A stretch of 36,130 bases of DNA, taken from contig SYGV01000043.1 in assembly GCA_005799365.1 (NCBI GenBank), forward strand, positions 1 through 36,130. The letters run 5' to 3'. Origin of the DNA: Nitrospiraceae bacterium. GTDB lineage: Bacteria; Nitrospirota; Nitrospiria; Nitrospirales; Nitrospiraceae. Shown here piece by piece: positions 30,447-36,130 of this stretch; within the stretch, counting starts at the first letter, position 1, and each line of letters starts with the position of its first letter. The notes under the pieces were generated by a model. That model searched no databases. It was not told the DNA's origin and was given only the letters and a program-made list of their open reading frames with translations. Position numbers and translations under genes: made by a program.

Positions 30447-30674
30447 ATGGGGCGACTACTCGGATGGGTGACGGGCGTGACGCTGGCGGGGATGCCCACG
30501 TTGGCGTTGGCCGAGGGGGCCGGGGGAAGCTATAAGGGAATCGCCCAGATCTATTTCACGTTCATTACGGTGATCCTGATGTACGGGGTCTATGACGTCT
30601 TCGGCAAGAAGGCCATGTACGTGGCAGCCCCGCTCATCGTGGTCGGGATGTACATGCTGCTTCCGAAGGGTTGA
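30447..30674 (+). CDS. Small membrane protein, function unknown
   Basis: A 75-residue protein. The N-terminus is a signal-like helix (LLGWVTGVTLAGMPTLALA), with possible cleavage after ALA near residue 22. Two membrane segments follow (IYFTFITVILMYGVYDVF and YVAAPLIVVGMYMLLP). AAAGGAGGCGGG precedes the ATG, a very strong ribosome site, and a strong terminator follows. This isolated, well-framed unit suggests high expression. No family is recognised. Confidence 0.7.
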   Translation: MGRLLGWVTGVTLAGMPTLALAEGAGGSYKGIAQIYFTFITVILMYGVYDVFGKKAMYVAAPLIVVGMYMLLPKG

Positions 30675-30700
30675 AGGGGATCAATTCGAGGCGGGATCTA

Positions 30701-30734
30701 CGGGAGGGGCTGTGTGCAGCCTCTCCCGTTTTTT
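30701..30734 (+). terminator. Rho-independent terminator
   Basis: CGGGAGGGGCTG (30701-30712) pairs with CAGCCTCTCCCG (30717-30728), 12 bp with one G-U, 4-nt loop, then TTTTTT (30729-30734). It ends the 30447-30674 gene and separates it from dapB. Confidence 0.92.
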
Positions 30735-30752
30735 CCCTGGGTCGACAGGGCG

Positions 30753-31556
30753 CTATCGCAGTCCCAGCACGTCCATCATGTCGTAGAGCCCGGGCGGCTG
30801 CTTGACGACCCAGCGGGCCGCGCGGAGCGCACCCCGCGCAAACGTATCGCGGCTCTGCACGCGATGAGTCACCTCCACCCGCTCGCCCATGCCACCGAAC
30901 AAGACCGTGTGGTCCCCCACGATGTCCCCGGCCCTGATCGTCTGGATGCCGATTTCCCCTTTTTTGCGCTCGCCGATCAGCCCCTTGCGGGCATAGACGC
31001 CGACCTGCTCCAGATCCCGGTTCACGGCCTTGGCCAGGACCTCGGCTATCTTCAGAGCGGTGCCGCTGGGCGCGTCTTTCTTCAAGCGATGATGGGCCTC
31101 GATGACCTCGATGTCGTAATCCTCGCCGAAGGTCTTGGCCATCTCCGCGATGGCCTTGAAAATGATGTTCACGCCCACGCTCATGTTCGGCGAGAAGACG
31201 CAGGGGATGGCCTTGGTCAGGTTGCGGAGCTCGGCGAGCTCCTGGGGGGAAAACCCCGTGGTCCCGATCACCATGGCCCGTCGGGACTGGGCCGCCGCCC
31301 GCAAATGTTCCAGCGTGGCCGCGGGGGCCGAAAAATCGATCACGACCTCGCCCCGTTCCATGACGGACGTGAAATCGTCGCGGATCGGCACGCCGGTATG
31401 GCCGCAGCCGGCCATCTCGCCGGCATCCTCCCCGATGGACACATGGCCCTTGCTCTCGATGGCGCCGGCCAGCGTGAGCGCGGCGGATTCCTTCAGCAGG
31501 CAGACCAGCCGCCCGCCCATCCGACCCGCCGCTCCGGCCACAATGACTTTGATCAT
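30753..31556 (-). CDS. dapB: 4-hydroxy-tetrahydrodipicolinate reductase
   Basis: A 267-residue reductase. The N-terminal dinucleotide fold is IKVIVAGAAGRMGGRLVCLL, then VVIDFSAPAATLEHLRAA, VIGTTGFSPQELAELRNL, VFSPNMSVGVNIIFKA, and the signature EVIEAHHRLKKDAPSGTALK with the catalytic His pair and Lys. It reduces the dehydrated DapA product with NAD(P)H. The ATG at 31556 is preferred, as the family begins MIKVIVAG and GAGGTTGAG precedes it; the frame is open to 31643 without homology. It is the last gene of the lysine operon, 109 bp behind dapA. Confidence 0.95.
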   Translation of the reverse strand: MIKVIVAGAAGRMGGRLVCLLKESAALTLAGAIESKGHVSIGEDAGEMAGCGHTGVPIRDDFTSVMERGEVVIDFSAPAATLEHLRAAAQSRRAMVIGTTGFSPQELAELRNLTKAIPCVFSPNMSVGVNIIFKAIAEMAKTFGEDYDIEVIEAHHRLKKDAPSGTALKIAEVLAKAVNRDLEQVGVYARKGLIGERKKGEIGIQTIRAGDIVGDHTVLFGGMGERVEVTHRVQSRDTFARGALRAARWVVKQPPGLYDMMDVLGLR

Positions 31557-31559
31557 CTC

Positions 31560-31600
31560 AACCTCGTGTGATGGGTGCTGCGTGATGGGTGCTGAGCGAG
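31560..31600. repeat. Short direct repeat between dapA and dapB
   Basis: GTGATGGGTGCTG occurs twice in close succession (about 31567-31579 and 31581-31593, with GC between), and related GTCAC/ATGACTCAGC pieces follow at 31640-31660. This resembles the small intergenic repeat debris at 32555-32608 (CAGCGATCAGCT, TGACAGCTGATACCTGAT). Confidence 0.4.
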
Positions 31601-31665
31601 GACCTCGGTCGGGCCGGCCTGCTGGCGGCCTCTCATGCGTCACTCGTCACACATGACTCAGCGCC

Positions 31666-32538
31666 TCAGATGAGCCCATAATCTTTCATGGCCTGGGCCA
31701 GCTTCTCGCGCGGTTCCGCCGACATGGGGCACAAGGGGAGGCGGAGCTCCCCGTCGATCTTGCCCATCATGGCCAGCGCGGTTTTAACGGGAATCGGATT
31801 GGTCTCGTAAAACAGCGCCGTAAACAGGGGGTACAGCTTGTAGTGCAACGACCTAGCTTCTTCCTGCCTGCCGGCTAGGAAGGCGGCCACCATCGCCGAC
31901 ATGTCGGCCGGGACGATGTTGGCGGTCACCGTGATGACGCCCTTGGCGCCCACCGCCATCATGGGCAGCGTCAGCGCGTCGTCGCCGGACAGGACCGTCA
32001 TCCGGCCCCCGCAAGCCTGGAGGATCTCGGAGACCTGCGGCAGCGACCCGGCGCCCTCCTTGGTCGCGACGATGTTGCGGATCTTGGCGAGCCGCGCCAC
32101 GGTGGCCGGCGCCATGTTCACGCCGGTTCTTCCCGGGATGTTGTAGAGGATGAGGGGAATGTCCACGGCCTCGGCCACGGCTTTGTAATGGAGGAACAGC
32201 CCTTCTTGCGTCGGCTTGTTGTAGTAGGGTGTGATCAGCAGGGCCCCGTCGGCGCCGGCCGCCTTGGCATGCTTGGTCAGCATGATCGCTTCGTCCGTGC
32301 TGTTGGAGCCGGTGCCGGCAATGACCGGGACGCGGCGGCGCACCGCCTCCACTGTCAGGGCCACGACCCGGTCATGCTCTTCGTGGGACAGAGTCGCGGA
32401 CTCGCCGGTGGTGCCGCAGGGCACGATCCCGTTGGTTCCATTGACGATCTGAAACTCGATCAGGTCGCCCAGGGCCTTCTCATCCACCCGGCCTTTGCGG
32501 AACGGGGTGACGATCGCCACATGTGAGCCGGTAAACAT
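31666..32538 (-). CDS. dapA: 4-hydroxy-tetrahydrodipicolinate synthase
   Basis: A TIM-barrel Schiff-base aldolase of 290 residues. Key residues: GIVPCGTTGESATLSHEE with the two Thr of the proton relay, VPVIAGTGSNST, ITPYYNKPTQEGLF, LYNIPGRTGVNM with Tyr132, and the Schiff-base Lys160 in IVATKEGAGSL. It condenses pyruvate with aspartate semialdehyde, the first step of lysine and DAP synthesis. The ATG at 32538 gives the usual start MFTGSHVAIVTPF; a GTG at 32544 is possible. GAGGTGG ends 3 nt before the ATG, somewhat close. Confidence 0.95.
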   Translation of the reverse strand: MFTGSHVAIVTPFRKGRVDEKALGDLIEFQIVNGTNGIVPCGTTGESATLSHEEHDRVVALTVEAVRRRVPVIAGTGSNSTDEAIMLTKHAKAAGADGALLITPYYNKPTQEGLFLHYKAVAEAVDIPLILYNIPGRTGVNMAPATVARLAKIRNIVATKEGAGSLPQVSEILQACGGRMTVLSGDDALTLPMMAVGAKGVITVTANIVPADMSAMVAAFLAGRQEEARSLHYKLYPLFTALFYETNPIPVKTALAMMGKIDGELRLPLCPMSAEPREKLAQAMKDYGLI

Positions 32539-32617
32539 AACCACCTCGTAAAAGAAGCTGTCGGCGTTCAGCGATCAGCTCTGGGTCCTGTGCTGACAGC
32601 TGATACCTGATGGCTTG

Positions 32618-33484
32618 TCACTGCCAGGCGTCCGGAAGAATGCGCCCTTCATACACTGCCCTGGCGTCTCCTTGCAAGTACACATCCGTAAACGACCCGT
32701 TGCGCCGAGAAAAATACACCGTCAGCTCCAGCCCGCTCTGGGGAATCAAGGTCACCGGCGACTCCACCTTCGCCACTAGGCTGGCGATTAGGGCGGAGGC
32801 GATGGAGCCGGTCCCGCAGGCCAGGGTTTCGTCCTCCACGCCCCGCTCGTACGTCCGGATGCGGATGCGGTGCGGGTCCAGGACCTTGACGAAGTTCACG
32901 TTGGCGCCGGCCGGCTGAAACAGCGAATGGTAGCGGGTGGGCCGGCCGATCTCCACGACGTTGACCTGGTCCGGATCGTCCACGAGGTACACGCAATGGG
33001 GGACGCCTGAGTCCAGAAAGTGCGCTTCGCGCTCGGTCCCTTCGATCGGCACCCGCAGATTCAACCGGAGCCCCTGCGGATCGGGGAAACGGACCTTGAC
33101 GGCCTCGGGTTTGCGCCCAGGGGCGGCCGCGACCATCTCCGCCTCGATCATCCCGGCCAGGGTCTCGAACCGCATCTTCCTGGGGGCGATCCGCTTGAGG
33201 AAGGCGAACCGGGCGGCGCAGCGCGCGCCGTTGCCGCTGAACTCCGCCTCGCTCCCGTCCGCGTTGAACAGACGCCAGCGGAAATCCGCCCGTTTGGACG
33301 GCTCGATCAGGATCAATCCATCGCCGCCCACGGACATACGGTGCGCGCAGACCTTGGCGGTGAGCGCACCGGCGCGGCGCGGATCCACCGCCTTCTTCCG
33401 GTTGTCCACCAGAATGAAGTCGTTGCCGCTGCCGGACAATTTCATGAACGGAATCGGTTGTGCGGTCTTTTTGGATGCGCTCAC
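32618..33484 (-). CDS. dapF: Diaminopimelate epimerase
   Basis: A 288-residue PLP-independent epimerase that makes meso-DAP from LL-DAP. The paired catalytic Cys are both present: Cys89 in SGNGARCAARFAF and Cys224 in ETLACGTGSIASA. The start PFMKLSGSGNDFILVDNR and the MSVGGDGLILIEPS segment are typical. The start is a GTG at 33484 with a strong AAGGAGGTG site; the ATG 39 bp later (MKLSGSGNDF) is the usual position in the family but has no ribosome site. 25 bp separate it from lysA upstream. The product feeds both LysA and peptidoglycan. Confidence 0.95.
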   Translation of the reverse strand: MSASKKTAQPIPFMKLSGSGNDFILVDNRKKAVDPRRAGALTAKVCAHRMSVGGDGLILIEPSKRADFRWRLFNADGSEAEFSGNGARCAARFAFLKRIAPRKMRFETLAGMIEAEMVAAAPGRKPEAVKVRFPDPQGLRLNLRVPIEGTEREAHFLDSGVPHCVYLVDDPDQVNVVEIGRPTRYHSLFQPAGANVNFVKVLDPHRIRIRTYERGVEDETLACGTGSIASALIASLVAKVESPVTLIPQSGLELTVYFSRRNGSFTDVYLQGDARAVYEGRILPDAWQ

Positions 33485-33509
33485 GCCCGCCCACCTCCTT
33501 CTCGGCCGC

Positions 33510-34769
33510 TCACCGCAAAAACTCCGGGATGGCTTCGCCGTGGATCAGGTCCTCGTAAGTTTCCCGCGACCGGATCACGTGGATCTCCCCGCCCTTGACC
33601 ATCACCTCCGGGACGCGGGGCCGGGAATTGTAATTCGACGACATCACGAACCCGTAGGCGCCGGCGCTCATCACCGCCAGCAGGTCGCCCGGCTTGACGT
33701 CCGACATGGCCCGGTCCTTGGCCAGAAAGTCTCCCGATTCGCAGACCGGCCCCACCACGTCCACCTGATGCTTTTTGGCGCCCGCCACGTCGCGCACCGG
33801 TTTGATCTCGTGGTAGGCCCCGTAGAGGCTGGGGCGGATCAGGTCGTTCATGGCCGCGTCCACGATCACGAAATGCTTGGCCTCGCCTTCTTTGTTGTAC
33901 AGGACGCGCGTCATCAGAAGCCCGGCGTTGCCGACGATGACGCGGCCCGGCTCCATGATGAGCATGCACTTGAGATCTCGCACCAGTGGCGCAATGGCTT
34001 CCGCGAGGTGGTGAGGCTGGGGTGGCGCCTCGTCCGAATAGGTGATGCCCAGGCCGCCGCCGATGTTGATATAGCGGATGTTCGAGCCTTGCGCTTTCAG
34101 CGCTTCCACCAGCGTCAGCACTTTCTTCAAGGCGTCCACGAAGGGCGTGATGTCAGTCAACTGGGAGCCGATATGCTTGTGGACCCCGACCACGTCGATG
34201 TGCTTGAGCGAAGAGGCCAGCTTGAACTCCTCCAGCGCCCGGTCGGCGCTGATGCCGAACTTGCTCTTTTTCATGCCGGTGGAAATGTAGGGGTGCGTCT
34301 TGGGATCGATGTCCGGGTTGATCCGCAGCGCGACGCGGGCCTTGCGCCCCATCTCGGCGGCCACCTCGTCGATCGTGCGCAGCTCGGCCGAGGACTCGAC
34401 GTTGAACATCAGGATGTCCGTCGAGAGGGCGTAGCGGATCTCCTCCCGGTTCTTCCCCACGCCGGCGAAGACGATCTTGGACGGCGGCATGCCGGCCTTC
34501 AGCGCCCGGTACAGTTCCCCGCCCGAGACGATGTCCGCGCCGCTTCCCTCCTTGGCCATGAGCCGCAGAAGGCCGATGTTGGAATTGGATTTCATGGCGA
34601 AGGCCACGATGTGCGGCACGCTCTGGAAGGCGCTGTCGAAGGCCCGGAAGTGCCGCACCAGCGTGGCGTGGCTGTAGACGTAGCAAGGCGTGCCCAGCTC
34701 CTTGGCGATCCGCCCGAGCGCCACGTCCTCGCAGTGGAGTTCTCCGTCCTTATAGTGAAAGTCGTTCAT
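33510..34769 (-). CDS. lysA: Diaminopimelate decarboxylase
   Basis: A 419-residue PLP enzyme of the alanine-racemase fold. The PLP Lys60 is in VAFAMKSNSNIGLL, the glycine loop is INIGGGLGITYSDE, and IMEPGRVIVGNAGLL and VVGPVCESGDFLAKDR carry the second-subunit catalytic Cys region. It converts meso-DAP to lysine and CO2, the last step. The start MNDFHYKDGELHCEDVAL is normal for the group. It is preceded by the small lipoprotein gene (38 bp) and followed by dapF, so it is in one transcript with argH, dapF, dapA and dapB. Confidence 0.95.
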   Translation of the reverse strand: MNDFHYKDGELHCEDVALGRIAKELGTPCYVYSHATLVRHFRAFDSAFQSVPHIVAFAMKSNSNIGLLRLMAKEGSGADIVSGGELYRALKAGMPPSKIVFAGVGKNREEIRYALSTDILMFNVESSAELRTIDEVAAEMGRKARVALRINPDIDPKTHPYISTGMKKSKFGISADRALEEFKLASSLKHIDVVGVHKHIGSQLTDITPFVDALKKVLTLVEALKAQGSNIRYINIGGGLGITYSDEAPPQPHHLAEAIAPLVRDLKCMLIMEPGRVIVGNAGLLMTRVLYNKEGEAKHFVIVDAAMNDLIRPSLYGAYHEIKPVRDVAGAKKHQVDVVGPVCESGDFLAKDRAMSDVKPGDLLAVMSAGAYGFVMSSNYNSRPRVPEVMVKGGEIHVIRSRETYEDLIHGEAIPEFLR

Positions 34770-34807
34770 GCTCGATCCTCGTCACAGACATAATGTCCGG
34801 CCGTCGC

Positions 34808-35023
34808 TCATCGCGGAAGCGACAGCTGCTGATTCTCATCCTCCGGGCGGTCTTCTTCCTTCTCCGGTTCCTGGGTGGGCGCCGGTTGTTGTTTGGCCCT
34901 GACCCGCTCCCGCTCCAGCTTGGCCGCCACGCCGATGTCCTCCGGGGGAATCGGCGGTCCGACCGTCCCGCAGCCCCACAGGGTCGCGAGCCACCAGGCG
35001 CCGACCAGGAACGCGAACTTCAT
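34808..35023 (-). CDS. lptM: Small lipoprotein, LptM (YifL)-like
   Basis: A 71-residue lipoprotein: the signal peptide FAFLVGAWWLATLWGC ends in Cys18, followed by GTVGPPIPPED, the CG-x-x-GP-x-x-P motif seen in the small lipoprotein next to lysA and dapF in many Gram-negative bacteria (E. coli YifL, now LptM). LptM helps LptD folding in E. coli. The rest is a charged Pro/Glu/Lys tail. Its ATG overlaps the argH TGA (ATGA, 35023-35020), so it is coupled to argH. The call is from position and motif; short sequence limits certainty. Confidence 0.75.
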   Translation of the reverse strand: MKFAFLVGAWWLATLWGCGTVGPPIPPEDIGVAAKLERERVRAKQQPAPTQEPEKEEDRPEDENQQLSLPR

Positions 35024-35486
35024 CGCAAGGACCGCTCCCACTGCTTGATGCGGGCCGCGACCCGCTTGTGCGCGGTGCCGCCGACCTGGGCTTTCCGTTC
35101 GATGGCGCCCCTGACCGTGAGCACGGCGAGCGCGTCTTTCCCGAACCGTTCTGAAAACGTCCGCAAGTCGGCCAGGGTCAGGTCGCGCAAGTCCCGGTTG
35201 TGGTCGATGCAAGCCCGGACGACGCGGCCGGTCACGGCATGGGCCTGGCGAAACGGCAGGCCTTTCGTGACCAGATAATCGGCCAGCTCGGTCGCCAGCA
35301 AATAGCCGGAGTTGACCGACCCGGCCAGGTTCTTGCGGTTCACCGTGAGTCCCTTGAGCAGGGCGGCCAGGACCTCGACCGAGGCGGCGACCGTATCCAG
35401 CGCGTCGAACAGGGCTTCCTTGTCTTCCTGCAGATCCCGGTTGTAGCTGAGCGGCAAGCCCTTCATCGTCGTCAGCAACGCCCGCT
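35020..35486 (-). pseudogene. argH: Argininosuccinate lyase, 3' part only (5' lost at IS junction)
   Basis: About the last 155 residues of ArgH: ALLTTMKGLPLSYNRDLQED, KEALFDALDTV, VNSGYLLATELADYLVTKGL, PFRQAHAVTGRVV, and ending RIKQWERSLR. The N-terminal two thirds, including the GSSIMPQKKN signature and the catalytic His and Ser, are absent. Immediately before ALLTTMKG the sequence changes into IS66-like transposase in another frame; the shift is at about 35480-35490. The remaining frame could start at an ATG within the element (35505), giving an inactive fragment. ArgH would make arginine and fumarate. The fragment is in the same order as usual (argH-lptM-lysA-dapF). Confidence 0.85.
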
Positions 35487-36073
35487 TTGCCTCCAGCCTT
35501 CGCACATGCGGATAAATACGCTGTCAGCCATTTGCCGGTGTCCATGCCCCACAACTGTATCGTTTGGAACAGCGAGAACATCATCGCCGCCAGGCGACCA
35601 CTCCACAACGCGCCCGAGCCGTAGTAGTTTTTGCGGGCCACTACCGGACCACGCAAGCGACGCTCGGCTTCGTTGTTGTCCATCGGCACTTCGGGATTGT
35701 CCACGAACACCGTCAGGCCGGCCCAGTGATTTTGCAAGCTCGTCAATGCCTTGCGTTGCGGCGTGCGAAGCTTCGGCTCCGCCAACTCACGTTCGCAACG
35801 CTGACGCATCTGCTCGACCTGATCGCGCACCAATCCATCGGCCACGACGTAGGCCGCGGCGTCTTCCTGCACGGCCAAGCGATGATTGTTGCGCTGGTAG
35901 AGCGTGCCGATCTCTTCGACCCACTGCAACGCCCACTCGCTCAGGTCCGACCAACCGGTCAGCACGGCGAGAAAGTCGCGTCGCACATGGGCCCAGCAAA
36001 ATGCCAGGACGAGGTCGCCGGCTTTGACCTGAGCGAGCCAATCGGTTTTGTCAGATGTTTGAGCTGGATCCAT
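35487..36073 (-). pseudogene. IS66-family transposase (TnpC), C-terminal half, truncated at both ends
   Basis: About 195 residues match the C-terminal half of IS66 transposases: LVLAFCWAHVRRDFLAVLTG, WVEEIGTLYQRNNHRLA, NPEVPMDNNEAERRLRGPVV, ARKNYYGSGALWSGRLAAMM and SLFQTIQLWGMDTGKWLTAY. The late DDE-type Glu is in DNNEAERRLR. The usual protein is over 500 residues. Upstream of ATG 36073 an in-frame TAG lies 30 bp away, so the N-terminal part is missing or shifted. The C-terminus after LSACAKAGGKA is replaced by argH sequence out of frame. It cannot be a working transposase. Confidence 0.85.
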
Positions 36074-36130
36074 GAGATTACTGCTCCCGAACGTCGGGGG
36101 CTAAATCGGCACTGCCCCTGCTCCAATACC
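35487..36130 (-). mobile_element. IS66-family element, internal fragment of the transposase gene region
   Basis: The sequence from the argH junction to the right end of the window derives from an IS66-type element. No terminal inverted repeat or target duplication is seen at the argH junction, so this side is truncated, probably by deletion. CCCGAACGTCGGG (36087-36099) is a short hairpin within the part before the transposase frame. The other end is outside the window. Confidence 0.75.

Noticed and set aside
32937-34793. A 618-residue + strand frame opposite dapF and lysA
   Set aside because: It is a GC-driven antisense shadow: both genes below it have complete motifs, and the + strand product is His/Arg-rich without known domains.
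34808-36073. A 421-residue transposase-lipoprotein fusion
   Set aside because: The frame is open by chance through the argH fragment, which is read out of frame there; the lipoprotein has its own ATG, lipobox and overlap with the argH stop.

Overview
This is a GC-rich (roughly 62-65% by eye) bacterial chromosomal window with compact genes on both strands and short intergenic gaps. The gene content points to a Nitrospira-like member of the Nitrospirota. It has an LL-diaminopimelate aminotransferase (dapL) lysine route, an argH-lptM-lysA-dapF-dapA-dapB operon, and several small zinc-ribbon or hypothetical proteins of a kind I associate with that group. The taxonomic call is an inference from recognition, not from a search.

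Layout. Positions 1-219 are the 3' part of tmRNA (ssrA), followed by a strong terminator and a two-BON-domain lipoprotein. Positions 1.1-6.5 kb hold a GDPD phosphodiesterase, a frameshifted ParB-like gene that runs in frame into a pterin carbinolamine dehydratase, an AhpD-like CxxC protein of the arsenosugar-associated type, an inositol-monophosphatase-family gene followed by a broken DJ-1/PfpI gene, and three unrecognised genes. Positions 6.8-8.4 kb hold a SAM methyltransferase with a Gly/Asn-rich tail and an unknown 300-aa protein. Positions 8.5-13.3 kb hold a run of electrophile- or quinone-stress type genes on the + strand: pirin, two VOC proteins, a rhodanese remnant, an NmrA-type reductase and a zeta-crystallin-type quinone reductase. 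They are preceded by a promoter with a perfect palindrome over its -10 region, and a Tat-exported beta-carbonic anhydrase converges on them.

Positions 13.4-20.2 kb hold a frameshifted lipase-like hydrolase, a class I glutamine amidotransferase, dapL, folK and panC, a heavily damaged zinc-ribbon/PilZ gene, a MazG-like pyrophosphohydrolase and rmuC. Positions 20.4-27 kb hold an exported hypothetical, a Pal-type OmpA lipoprotein with a 16-proline run, and a tight three-gene operon on the - strand (lytic transglycosylase, glycerate 2-kinase, and a PEP-dependent phosphotransferase built like rifampin phosphotransferase). Positions 27-30.7 kb hold a family-5 uracil-DNA glycosylase, a transaldolase-like aldolase, small lipoprotein, YHS and zinc-ribbon genes, a degraded stretch, and a small membrane protein with a textbook terminator. 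Positions 30.7-35.5 kb hold the lysine operon. It ends at an argH that has lost its 5' portion at a junction with a truncated IS66-type transposase, which runs to the end of the window.

How the genes work together. DapA, DapB, DapL, DapF and LysA would together give aspartate-semialdehyde to lysine by the aminotransferase shortcut, all inside this window but at two loci. FolK and PanC form an overlapping cofactor-biosynthesis pair. The pirin-to-QOR run looks like a stress-response unit.

A striking property is the number of disrupted genes: ParB-like, PfpI, lipase, PilZ, rhodanese, argH/IS66, and a decayed stretch near 30 kb. At least three of the lesions sit in short homopolymers or at single-base changes, so real gene decay and assembly or read error both need to be considered. 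I saw no CRISPR array, prophage, tRNA or rRNA.
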